Of a DNA stretch of 64,000 bases, positions 24,751 through 32,400 are shown one piece after another. The translations under genes and the position numbers were made by a program. The number at the start of each line of letters is the position of its first letter. Position 1 is the stretch's first letter. The notes below the pieces were generated by a model, which saw only the letters and a list, made by a program, of their open reading frames with translations, was not told the origin of the DNA and did not search any database. The stretch comes from JAJZEO01 sp964477345 (lineage in GTDB: Bacteria; Chlamydiota; Chlamydiia; Chlamydiales; 2-12-FULL-49-11), in NCBI GenBank assembly GCA_964477345.1, contig CAYZDL010000006.1, forward strand, positions 1-64,000, read 5' to 3'.

Positions 24751-24978
24751 TGATGAAATTTTTATCATAGGTTGCCCTTATTGCCTTGGTTTTATCCCTG
24801 TACTATAGCCGCAGTTGCATCTACCCATTCATGGATTGTCTGTAGCGACGATGTGACTATTTACCAGAGTTGGCCTGATCAAGAAAATGTGACTATCATA
24901 CAGACAAACGATTCTGAATGGCCTTATCGTCTTTGTTATGATGATGGTTATTGTGTCAGAGTAAAGCCTGGAGACTAG
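24750..24978 (+). pseudogene. Probable decayed gene for a small secreted protein
   Basis: The TpsB stop overlaps an ATGATG (TAATGATG) that opens MMKFLS and stops at once (TAG 24768-24770). The same frame then reads VALIALVLSLYYS, a good signal-peptide core. One base over, the frame from 24772 reads TIAAVASTHSWIVCSDDVTI and runs to 24978 as a Cys-rich, Trp/Tyr-rich polypeptide ending in CVRVKPGD. Together they look like one small exported protein broken by a stop and a frameshift. Alternatively the TTG at 24772 starts a real 68-aa protein. It is convergent with the CPBP protease gene, whose stop is 2 bases away. Confidence 0.4.
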
Positions 24979-24979
24979 T

Positions 24980-25966
24980 TTATCCGAACAATGTATGGCT
25001 GATGACAATGGGGACCACTGCTATCGAGTTGTTCATCATGTGCTCTGCAATAGAGCATTCGAGTCCCCCAGCCTCCATAAGAGGATGCATAATGCGGACC
25101 CCTGACCAACCACAATAGAGGGCCTGGGCAAACGATAATAGGTGATCATTTTGAAAATGAAGAGCTCCAAAAATCACCGAACAAAAAATCGTATTCGTTT
25201 TTTTGATAAACCACTCGACCTCTTTTGTACAATCGTCGTTTGTGATCGATGTAACTATGTAACCAATTCCAGTGACACCGATTTCATAAGCCCAGGGGAT
25301 CACTCCACGAAATAGGAGCTCTTCAATGATTGGAATTGTTACCGTTGCCGAAAAGATCATCCCCAATATTGTTGAGTTGTAAGAATCGGCCACCACGGGA
25401 TTTGAATTCTCAAGGCTAAATCGTTTGGGATTAAAGACCAGCCCGAAGAAAAAAGCGCAGGTTTTCTCTATGACCAAATCTGTGGAAACCATAGAAAGAC
25501 ACCCGACAGCCGCTCCCGTTGCAAATTTGTGAAGGGAAAAGATCCCTGCTACCAAAGTTCCGACCCCTGCGGCCAATTGGACGATCGGGGCACCAGTTGT
25601 CGTTAAATAGTTGATCCCTGGAAGGAGTGTAAAAATCTTTTGAATAGATTGATGAAGCCAACTGACGGGTTGAAGTATGAAGGAAGAGACGGTGGTCAAA
25701 GCACCGGGAAAGAACCAACAAATGAGGGCAATTAATGCAATTGTGATGGCAATCTTTACCCAAGGATTCTCTAGTTGAACCGAGAGATCTTCAAATCCTT
25801 TTGGGGCATACTGCAAGCTTGCAATGTTATCGAGCGCAGAGTCGATCTTTTCAGTCTCAAAATCATTGAATTTTAAGCCATACAGCCTCTTTTCGGGAAG
25901 GCCGATCTCTAAAGCGCTTAGGAAAGAATCAGATGGGTTTGGGCAAGTAAGAGGCGAAACTCCCAT
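24980..25966 (-). CDS. CPBP (CAAX/Abi type) intramembrane metalloprotease
   Basis: A 328-aa membrane protein with about eight hydrophobic segments. The catalytic signatures are EELLFRGVIPWAY (the EExxxR motif, near residue 222) and a histidine in SVIFGALHFQND about 50 residues later, as in the CPBP intramembrane protease family. The N-terminal 80 residues are soluble. Substrates are unknown; family members process prenylated peptides, bacteriocin leaders or regulatory proteins. The ATG at 25966 follows GGAG with a 4-base spacer, directly after the rpsT terminator hairpin. Confidence 0.83.
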   Translation of the reverse strand: MGVSPLTCPNPSDSFLSALEIGLPEKRLYGLKFNDFETEKIDSALDNIASLQYAPKGFEDLSVQLENPWVKIAITIALIALICWFFPGALTTVSSFILQPVSWLHQSIQKIFTLLPGINYLTTTGAPIVQLAAGVGTLVAGIFSLHKFATGAAVGCLSMVSTDLVIEKTCAFFFGLVFNPKRFSLENSNPVVADSYNSTILGMIFSATVTIPIIEELLFRGVIPWAYEIGVTGIGYIVTSITNDDCTKEVEWFIKKTNTIFCSVIFGALHFQNDHLLSFAQALYCGWSGVRIMHPLMEAGGLECSIAEHMMNNSIAVVPIVISHTLFG

Positions 25967-25974
25967 AGGGCTCC

Positions 25975-25998
25975 AAAAAATAGTAACGTTACACTATG
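25975..25998 (-). terminator. Short hairpin with T-run after rpsT
   Basis: Read on the minus strand, an ATAGT / ACTAT stem with an 8-base loop (GTAACGTT) is followed at once by six Ts. It lies 20 bases past the rpsT stop and just before the CPBP ribosome binding site. The stem is short, so termination may be partial. Confidence 0.5.
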
Positions 25999-26018
25999 GA
26001 AGCAGAATAAAGGGAAAA

Positions 26019-26294
26019 CTAAGCCTTTGCGTGCAACCTGGATTTCAAACGATTAGCTTTGTTTTTCTTAAATACACCCTTTTTAGCCGCTTTGTCAATG
26101 AGGCTAAACAGTGTGCTCAAGAGGGTCTTTTTCCCTTCGTTGTCTGTTTGACCAGCAAATTTATTACGCGCTGTGTGGATTTTTGATTTAACAATCTTGT
26201 TATTCAAAGCTTTTTTGATATCTTGTTTTCTTCTCTTAAGAGGGGTGGGAAGCTTTACTTTCTTCTTCTTCTCACCTGATTTAGCATCTGCCAT
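26019..26294 (-). CDS. rpsT: Small ribosomal subunit protein bS20
   Basis: A 91-aa very basic helical protein that binds 16S rRNA. The N-terminus (MADAKSGEKKKKVKLPTPLKRRKQDI) is followed by the S20 core with ALNNKIVKSKIHTARNKF and DKAAKKGVFKKNKANRLKSRL. Start and length are normal. It is monocistronic, with a near-consensus promoter upstream and a hairpin downstream. Confidence 0.95.
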   Translation of the reverse strand: MADAKSGEKKKKVKLPTPLKRRKQDIKKALNNKIVKSKIHTARNKFAGQTDNEGKKTLLSTLFSLIDKAAKKGVFKKNKANRLKSRLHAKA

Positions 26295-26343
26295 GTCGGA
26301 GTCTCGCCTTTTCGTTGTTGTGTTAAAAAAACTAGCGAGGCAA

Positions 26344-26373
26344 ATTATAGGTTAAACAGGTCCATTTCGTCAA
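26344..26373 (-). promoter_or_regulatory. Near-consensus sigma-70-type promoter for rpsT
   Basis: On the minus strand TTGACG (26368-26373) and a perfect TATAAT (26344-26349) are separated by 18 bases. The transcript would start about 26337, some 40 bases before the rpsT ATG. Confidence 0.75.
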
Positions 26374-26385
26374 GAAAGTATGTAG

Positions 26386-26880
26386 ATGAAAAATTATTCA
26401 AAACATTTATTCACTATCCTTCTAATTTTAACCGCTATGGTTTCGATTTGGATGAGTGCTTTATTTTTTACAAAACTGACGATTTTTTTTAGATTTTCTG
26501 ACTATGCACGGGGACAGGCAATCGAGTGGGGGGTGACTTCTCGAGATGAAACCCATCACCACGTCTGTGTCGACTATTCCTTTGTGCTCAAATCAAAGAA
26601 CTATAGGGCACGACATGAGTTTTTCAAGCCTAACTACCCGAATCGTGAAGCGGCTGAATATGGTAAAGAGGCTATGGAAAGCGAAATTGTCGATGTTTGG
26701 ATCAACTGGCCATCAAAGTCAGAAAACCCTCGATCCATTCTCGAGAGAGCGTTTCCCTATAATGAGCTCTTCAGAATGTTGATTACCTTAGCAATCTTTT
26801 CCTATTTTCTTTTCCTGCGCCACTATTTTTCCCACTTTTCAGTACAAGAAGGTGGAAAATTTTCAGGAACCAGGCGATGA
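26386..26880 (+). CDS. DUF3592-like membrane protein
   Basis: A 164-aa protein with a membrane helix at residues 8-31 and another at about 133-152 flanking an extracytoplasmic domain. The domain (SRDETHHHVCVDYSFVLKSKNYRARHEFF...EAMESEIVDVWINWPSKSENPRSILE) follows the pattern of DUF3592 proteins. Function is unknown. The ribosome binding site is weak. The end overlaps the opposing CoiA-like gene by about 98 bases, so the last residues of one of the two may be non-essential. Confidence 0.62.
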   Translation: MKNYSKHLFTILLILTAMVSIWMSALFFTKLTIFFRFSDYARGQAIEWGVTSRDETHHHVCVDYSFVLKSKNYRARHEFFKPNYPNREAAEYGKEAMESEIVDVWINWPSKSENPRSILERAFPYNELFRMLITLAIFSYFLFLRHYFSHFSVQEGGKFSGTRR

Positions 26881-27487
26881 TTTTTACAGGAGCCCACTCA
26901 CTAGCTTCATATTTTCGATAGAGGGGATCGACCCTATTTTTGATGTATAGCCACTTTAAAAGGTTTTTTAGATCTTTTTGACGACGATCTCCCTTAAAAC
27001 CGATCGAACTTTTCCCCACTCTCCATAAAGCATCGATCATCATTTGCTTTCTGCATTTAGTTAGTAAAGAGAGTTTCTCTGGCATGGTGATGTCAATTGG
27101 GTAGGGAGATGAGCGAAAGAGTCTCCGATGACCCGCAATCACCTCATCTTGATCGTAGATAATCCCGGTATTGTTTGTGAAAATATTAGTATAAAGGGCA
27201 TTTCGACTTCTCAGATAGAGCTCTGTCGGGGTCAACGTTGCTTTATTAAAGCTCTTTTGATGCAAAATCCAGACTACATCAAAGCCTAAATTCTCATAGT
27301 CAAGGGTTCGTCTAATCGCTTCATGAAGAGAGATTGGTGTGCATTGGATTTCGATGATTATTTTTTTCTCAGGCCAATAGAGATCAGCAAAATGACGAGG
27401 AAACGGGTGCTCGATCTTTATTTTATCGCGGCCGATCTCATCTGCTATTTTCAGTTGAATCGTTCTATGCAAATCCAAAGGTGACAT
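26783..27487 (-). CDS. CoiA-like PD-(D/E)xK nuclease
   Basis: A 234-aa protein with an HFADLYWPEKKIIIEIQCTPISLHEAIRRT segment (read in two parts) near residues 32-62. The D..xEIQ arrangement is the PD-(D/E)xK core with the E-x-Q variant seen in the competence protein CoiA. CoiA is needed for natural transformation in Gram-positives; its job in chlamydiae is unknown. Synteny rpsT / this gene / rpoD seems shared with Chlamydiaceae, pointing to vertical inheritance. Divergent from rpoD. Confidence 0.65.
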   Translation of the reverse strand: MSPLDLHRTIQLKIADEIGRDKIKIEHPFPRHFADLYWPEKKIIIEIQCTPISLHEAIRRTLDYENLGFDVVWILHQKSFNKATLTPTELYLRSRNALYTNIFTNNTGIIYDQDEVIAGHRRLFRSSPYPIDITMPEKLSLLTKCRKQMMIDALWRVGKSSIGFKGDRRQKDLKNLLKWLYIKNRVDPLYRKYEASEWAPVKIIAWFLKIFHLLVLKSGKNSGAGKENRKRLLR

Positions 27488-27602
27488 GAATGAGTATTAT
27501 ATCCATAAATCGCTTTCAAAAAAATCAAAAAGATGTTTGAATGTGGACATTATTGGGTAGAGGTGTTACCCTCTGTGGCAATCGTTTTAGAACTGGCGGA
27601 GT

Positions 27603-29276
27603 ATGGCTAAATCGCAAAGTAATCAGACGTTTGACCCGCAATATCAGCAGAAAATTGAAGAAATTGTTGCGATTTCCAAAGATCAAGGGTACATCACCTA
27701 CGAGGAAATCAACGACATTCTCCCGATGAGTTTTGACTCAGCCGATCAGATCGATCAAATTCTGATCTTTCTCTCGGGGATGGATATTCAAATTTTCAAC
27801 CAAGCTGAGGTTGAACGACAGAAAGAAAAGAAAAAAGAGGCTAAAGAGGTAGAATCGCTTCCCAAACGAAGTGATGCCGCTGCGGACGACCCCGTCAGGA
27901 TGTACTTAAAAGAGATGGGCTCTGTCCCTCTCCTTTCGCGCGAAGAAGAAGTCGAGATCTCCAAAAGAATCGAAAAAGCTCAGATGCAGATTGAGAAAAC
28001 AATCATGCGTTTTCGGTATTCGACAAGTGAAACGGTTGCTATCATTGGCTATTTGATCTCAGGTAAAGAGCGTTTTGATAAAATTGTTTCTGAAAAAGAG
28101 ATCGAGGATAAACAAAAATTTCTCAATCTTCTTCCCAAATTAAGTGAACTTCTCAAAGAAGAAGATGTCCAGCTCGAGCGGTATTTACTGGAGCTTCACA
28201 AGGAAGAGATTTCAAAGGTCGATCGGGTGAAGATCTTTGAAGAGATCGAAAAAAGCCGAATCCGGACCCAAGCCTATCTACGCAGAATGCATTTTCGCTA
28301 CTCCCAGATCGAAGATTTTGGCGAAGTGATCATGTCTAGCTACGAGCGTTTCCTTGCCTTAGAGAAAGAGATTCAAGAACTCTCCCCACGTGCTGAAAAG
28401 AACCGATTTGCAATGGCGAAACTGCTAGCAGCTAAAAGAAAACTTTATAAGCGAGAATTGGCTGCAGGCCGTGTGCTTGAAGAATTTAAGAAAGACGTCC
28501 GCATGCTCCAACGATGGATGGATAAGAGCCAGGAAGCTAAGCGAGAAATGGTCGAATCAAACCTCCGTCTTGTTATATCGATCGCCAAAAAATATACCAA
28601 CCGTGGCCTTTCCTTCCTCGATTTGATCCAAGAAGGAAACATGGGATTGATGAAGGCTGTCGAAAAATTTGAATACCGTCGTGGATATAAGTTTTCAACT
28701 TATGCAACATGGTGGATTCGTCAGGCAGTGACTCGTGCAATTGCTGATCAGGCACGGACAATCCGTATTCCCGTTCACATGATCGAAACGATCAATAAAG
28801 TGCTTCGTGGAGCGAAAAAATTGATGATGGAGACGGGTAAAGAGCCGACTCCCGAAGAACTTGCCGAAGAGCTTGGTCTCACCCCAGAAAGAATTCGTGA
28901 GATTTACAAGATTGCTCAACACCCGATTTCGTTGCAGGCTGAAGTTGGCGACAGTGGTGAAAGTCAGTTTGGAGATTTTCTTGAAGATACGACGACAGAA
29001 TCACCTGCCGATGCCACTGGGTATTCGATTTTAAAAGACCGGATTAACGAAGTATTATCGACACTTACGGAACGTGAAAAGACGGTGCTCATTGAACGTT
29101 TTGGCCTTCTAGATGGGAAGCCCAAGACCCTTGAAGAGGTCGGCGTTTACTTTAAAGTCACAAGAGAGCGTGTAAGACAAATTGAGGCAAAAGCACTGCG
29201 CAAAATGAGGCATCCGACAAGGGCTAAGCAACTAATGGCCTTCTTGGAAGCTGTCGAGAAAGGGGATGGAGCATAA
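27603..29276 (+). CDS. rpoD: Primary RNA polymerase sigma factor (sigma-66/RpoD)
   Basis: Housekeeping sigma factor. The 557-aa product has an N-terminal region 1.1-like segment, then DDPVRMYLKEMGSVPLLSREEEVEISKRIE (region 1.2, read in parts), the long non-conserved region, and region 2 (NLRLVISIAKKYTNRGLSFLDLIQEGNMGLMKAVEKFEYRRGYKFSTYATWWIRQAVTRAI, in parts). Region 3 follows, and region 4 ends in KVTRERVRQIEAKALRKMRHP. It is close in size to chlamydial sigma-66. ATG 27603 follows GGCGGAG closely. The last 10 bases overlap the 3' end of an opposing tRNA-Ala gene. Confidence 0.98.
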   Translation: MAKSQSNQTFDPQYQQKIEEIVAISKDQGYITYEEINDILPMSFDSADQIDQILIFLSGMDIQIFNQAEVERQKEKKKEAKEVESLPKRSDAAADDPVRMYLKEMGSVPLLSREEEVEISKRIEKAQMQIEKTIMRFRYSTSETVAIIGYLISGKERFDKIVSEKEIEDKQKFLNLLPKLSELLKEEDVQLERYLLELHKEEISKVDRVKIFEEIEKSRIRTQAYLRRMHFRYSQIEDFGEVIMSSYERFLALEKEIQELSPRAEKNRFAMAKLLAAKRKLYKRELAAGRVLEEFKKDVRMLQRWMDKSQEAKREMVESNLRLVISIAKKYTNRGLSFLDLIQEGNMGLMKAVEKFEYRRGYKFSTYATWWIRQAVTRAIADQARTIRIPVHMIETINKVLRGAKKLMMETGKEPTPEELAEELGLTPERIREIYKIAQHPISLQAEVGDSGESQFGDFLEDTTTESPADATGYSILKDRINEVLSTLTEREKTVLIERFGLLDGKPKTLEEVGVYFKVTRERVRQIEAKALRKMRHPTRAKQLMAFLEAVEKGDGA

Positions 29277-29339
29277 CGGACTTGAACCGTTGGCCTCTAC
29301 AATGCCATTGTAGCGCTCTACCAACTGAGCTAATACCCC
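29267..29339 (-). tRNA. tRNA-Ala (anticodon GGC)
   Basis: Complement folds into a cloverleaf: acceptor GGGGTAT/ATGCTCC, D-arm GCTC..GAGC, anticodon stem CTACA/TGTAG with loop ATGGCAT (anticodon GGC), and T-arm AACGG-TTCAAGT-CCGTT. Discriminator A; CCA is not encoded. Its 3' acceptor arm overlaps the last 10 bases of rpoD on the other strand. Confidence 0.95.
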
Positions 29340-29374
29340 GATAAAGAAAAGAGAAGTCTACCTCTGGAGGGATT

Positions 29375-30583
29375 TTGTATCAAGAAGAAACACTTTTTAA
29401 AGAAACACTTTTTAGCCAAGTTGAATTTGAGCCGCAAGATCCGATCTTTAGCACGAATGCCCAATATAACGAAGACCCACGCTCCGGTAAGATTAATTTC
29501 ACCATAGGATACGTCGCATCACCTGCCGGCTCTTTCCCTGTCATTCTCCCTTCGGTTCGCGAAGCGGTCAAGGAAATTGCTGAGAAAGAGACGACAAAAA
29601 ACTACTTTCCGATCAGTGGTGATAAAGGGTATGTTGAAGCAGTAAGAAAACTCGTCTTTCATGATTTGGCTCACGATACGACTGTTGGCTTTGGTACAGC
29701 TGGAGGAACAGCTGCTGTTCGCTTGATCGCTGAATTTATTTATGGGCAAATTTCTACTCGAGTCTGTTTTTCAAACCCTACTTGGGCCAATCACCATCAA
29801 ATATTTCAACGTGTAGGGTACGAAATTGACCATTTCCCCTATGAAGTAGAAAAGGGGTTTGATTTTGCTCGTGTTGTTGATCATCTATCCCATTTGCCCA
29901 AAAGAACAGTGATTTTGTTTCAGCCGATGTGCCACAATCCGACAGGATACGATTTTTCTTTAGATGAATGGCAGGTGCTTTCCGACTTATGTAGAACTAA
30001 AGGATTGATCCCTTTCTTTGATTCCGCCTACCAAGGGCTTGGTATTGGGCTCACCAAAGATGTTGAACCGATTCGTCTCTTTGTAAGAGAGGGACACGAA
30101 GTTTTTGTTGCCAATTCGTTTTCCAAGTCGATGGGGGTCTATGGAGAGAGAGTAGGAGCTGCCTTTGTGAGTATGCATTCAAACAAATACAAAGAAAATG
30201 TCGTCAATCGCATGCAGATTATCACCAGGACCCAGTATTCGAACCCACCAAGACATGGAGAATCGATAGTTTTGGCCGTTTTATCGAATACAGAAAGGCG
30301 CGCCAAGTGGGAGAAAGAGGTAGAGGAGATGAGAAATCGAGTAATCTATTTCCGAAAAAAACTTGTCGAAGGTTTGACGCCAATCAGTGATAAGGATTAT
30401 CAATACATTTCAAACGGACACGGTTTTTTCTGCCGTTTGGGCCTTAATCCTGATCAAGTAGCTCAGATACGAGACAAATACGCGATCTATATGACAAAAG
30501 ATTCACGAATCAACATTGCGGCGATCAACGATGGGAACATTCCCAAGCTGCTTAAAGCTCTTGAAGGAGTTTTTCAAGGGTGA
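29375..30583 (+). CDS. Class I aminotransferase (aromatic/aspartate type)
   Basis: PLP-dependent transaminase of 402 aa. Visible landmarks are TAGGTAAVRLIAEF, FQPMCHNPTGYDFSLDEW (the NPTG loop), FFDSAYQGLG (Asp and Tyr contacting PLP) and NSFSKSMGVYGERVGA with the Schiff-base lysine. SAYQGLG and the long aspartate-family insertions place it in the AspC/TyrB subgroup, and the chlamydial homologue next to mreC is annotated TyrB. The start is TTG 29375, supported by a strong GGAGGG four bases upstream; no ATG is nearby. Its stop overlaps the mreC start by 4 bases. Confidence 0.9.
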   Translation: MYQEETLFKETLFSQVEFEPQDPIFSTNAQYNEDPRSGKINFTIGYVASPAGSFPVILPSVREAVKEIAEKETTKNYFPISGDKGYVEAVRKLVFHDLAHDTTVGFGTAGGTAAVRLIAEFIYGQISTRVCFSNPTWANHHQIFQRVGYEIDHFPYEVEKGFDFARVVDHLSHLPKRTVILFQPMCHNPTGYDFSLDEWQVLSDLCRTKGLIPFFDSAYQGLGIGLTKDVEPIRLFVREGHEVFVANSFSKSMGVYGERVGAAFVSMHSNKYKENVVNRMQIITRTQYSNPPRHGESIVLAVLSNTERRAKWEKEVEEMRNRVIYFRKKLVEGLTPISDKDYQYISNGHGFFCRLGLNPDQVAQIRDKYAIYMTKDSRINIAAINDGNIPKLLKALEGVFQG

Positions 30584-31650
30584 GAGGGGTGAAAAAGGAA
30601 GTCTTCAGCTATTTTGCTCTAGGTGTTGTTCTCTTTTTCCTTCTCAATTTGTCTGATGCGGCGATGCAGAACCTACGTGGGGTCTTTATCTTTGGCTCAA
30701 AATTGTATGCAGCGCGTGGGGTTTCGGATGAAGAGCTCGAGTTGATGCAGCTCCGCATTGAAAATGAAGCCCTCAAGTCTCAAATTACCCAGGTAAGAGA
30801 GTGGCTCAAAGGTGAAGAAAGAATCGACACCTACCTAAAGCGCCTTACTGAATGGCGCGACGACAAAGGGTTTGAAGGGTATTACAAAAGACGCATCCGT
30901 GACCTGACCGAAATGCTTGCTCTTGAGCTCCACTCGATTGAAGCTAAAGTGATCTTTCGCGATCCTGCATTTTGGAGTAGCGGCATTTGGATTAACCGGG
31001 GAGAGTCTGAAAATCGGCGCCTCGGAAGACGTATCATTGCAAAGAATAGCCCCGTCATCGTAGGCGATTCTCTCGTGGGTATTGTCGAAGAGGTTGAAGA
31101 GAATCGATCCTACGTACGTCTTATTACCGATTCCCAACTAACGCCCGCCGTGCGCGCTGTCAGAGGTTTAGAAGCTAACAATCATCTCTATGACTTAGCT
31201 CAAGAACTTACCGAAGAGATCGAGCTTAGAGAAGATCTTGAAAAGAAAGAGATGGTTCTCACGACTTTAAAAATCTTCAAGGATCATTTGCTTGAAGGAA
31301 GAGAGACTCGTTATCTTGCTAAAGGGGAGTTACGTGGCTCAAGTTATCCTGTTTGGAGAGAAAGGAGCAATGTCCTCAAAGGAATCGGCTTCAACTACGA
31401 ATTTGCCGATGAAGAGGGACACCCAATGCGTCTTCATGAACAGTCTAGCAAGATGATTCTCAAAAAAGGGGATCTTCTTATGACCTCTGGTCTTGATGGA
31501 ATTTTCCCCCGAGGTCTCTCGGTTGCTGTCGTCAAAAAAATCACCCCTTTAAAAGAAGGGAGTTTTTTTTACGAGCTAGAAGCTGCGGCGACATGCCCGA
31601 CCCTCTCTGAGCTTAGCGTTGTCAGAATTTGTCCACCTTTATCATCATAA
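30580..31650 (+). CDS. mreC: MreC-like cell-shape protein
   Basis: A 356-aa protein with one N-terminal membrane helix (residues 9-25), a coiled coil around residues 45-115 (DEELELMQLRIENEALKSQI) and two beta-barrel domains (for example AKVIFRDPAFWSSGIWINRG and NSPVIVGDSLVGIVEEVEENRSYVRLITD). This is the MreC architecture, which in rods and in dividing chlamydiae guides peptidoglycan synthesis with MreB. GTG 30580 overlaps the aminotransferase stop; GTG 30589 is an alternative start with GAGAGG before it. mreD does not follow. The last 82 bases overlap an opposing frame. Confidence 0.9.
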   Translation: MRGVKKEVFSYFALGVVLFFLLNLSDAAMQNLRGVFIFGSKLYAARGVSDEELELMQLRIENEALKSQITQVREWLKGEERIDTYLKRLTEWRDDKGFEGYYKRRIRDLTEMLALELHSIEAKVIFRDPAFWSSGIWINRGESENRRLGRRIIAKNSPVIVGDSLVGIVEEVEENRSYVRLITDSQLTPAVRAVRGLEANNHLYDLAQELTEEIELREDLEKKEMVLTTLKIFKDHLLEGRETRYLAKGELRGSSYPVWRERSNVLKGIGFNYEFADEEGHPMRLHEQSSKMILKKGDLLMTSGLDGIFPRGLSVAVVKKITPLKEGSFFYELEAAATCPTLSELSVVRICPPLSS

Positions 31651-32063
31651 AAAGGATTTTCACATGGCATTTGTAAAGTTAAAAAATGAGGATTCTTTTT
31701 AACGAGGGTTAACAAATCTAAAGCACTTTGGGCATTTAGAGTGCAAATATGAGGGGCAAGGAATTCAAACACCTCTTTTTCTGATAAGAGCGTGTTATCG
31801 GGGTGCTTTAATAAGAGAGAAATCGGTGATTCCAAAGGTGATCTATTCTCCTTGCCTTGGGCTATTTTAAGAAGAGCTTCAAGAGGCGTCCCTTCAAAAG
31901 CTACAATTTTACTTGTAACAACTACAGGAACGATTTTTCGTTTTCCATTCGTTGAGACAACAGCAAAATTTAGATTCCCTTCTTTGAAAATGAGTCTTGG
32001 GTAGAAGTAATAGGTTTTCCCCCCTTCTACTCTAATCCCCTGTTTCTCTAGCGGGAATAGCAA
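31569..32063 (-). CDS. Unknown protein, probably the second half of a frameshifted gene
   Basis: A 164-aa frame beginning with TTG and reading LLFPLEKQGIRVEGGKTYYFYPRLIFKEGNLNFAVVS. It has no ATG at a sensible place, no ribosome binding site, and overlaps the upstream frame by 32 bases. The upstream frame ends SIRFAIPARETGD. Switching frame inside the overlap gives a continuous FAIP-LEKQGIRVEGGKTYYFYP, which reads like one protein. The C-terminal part (residues 130-164) overlaps the end of mreC. Family unknown. Confidence 0.5.
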   Translation of the reverse strand: MLFPLEKQGIRVEGGKTYYFYPRLIFKEGNLNFAVVSTNGKRKIVPVVVTSKIVAFEGTPLEALLKIAQGKENRSPLESPISLLLKHPDNTLLSEKEVFEFLAPHICTLNAQSALDLLTLVKKNPHFLTLQMPCENPFYDDKGGQILTTLSSERVGHVAAASSS

Positions 32064-32364
32064 ACCGAATACTCTTATTGGTCTTGGAGAATAACTGTCG
32101 CGTTTTTTCGAAGATAAGAGCTAGACCAAGGGTACAGACAACGAGGACCATCCCCAATAAACCCCTTAATCCCCGTTCACAGCATGAGAAAGGAGCCTCC
32201 CATTTTTTAATGATCCGATAAGTAGGCCCGTTATAGTCAGATATAGGTGCGCTTTCTCCATACCTATTGACTAGCCGGCCCTCACTATTAAATTTCTTTG
32301 CGGGGGTCCAATCATTTCCAATAGAGATATCGTTCATGTTATTAATAATTTGAACTGAAGGCAT
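32032..32364 (-). CDS. Unknown protein with one membrane helix, probably the first half of a frameshifted gene
   Basis: A 110-aa frame with ATG at 32364 after AAGGA. The N-terminal 60 residues are polar (NDISIGNDWTPAKKFNSEGRL), followed by a single helix (RGLRGLLGMVLVVCTLGLALIF) and a basic stretch (KTRQLFSKTNKSIRFAIP). The frame closes six residues later. The helix plus basic stretch recalls unrelated-looking hypothetical proteins of environmental chlamydiae, but I cannot name a family. Confidence 0.55.
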   Translation of the reverse strand: MPSVQIINNMNDISIGNDWTPAKKFNSEGRLVNRYGESAPISDYNGPTYRIIKKWEAPFSCCERGLRGLLGMVLVVCTLGLALIFEKTRQLFSKTNKSIRFAIPARETGD

Positions 32365-32400
32365 AGCGTTCCTTATTATTATAGTTTTAACAATTATGAA

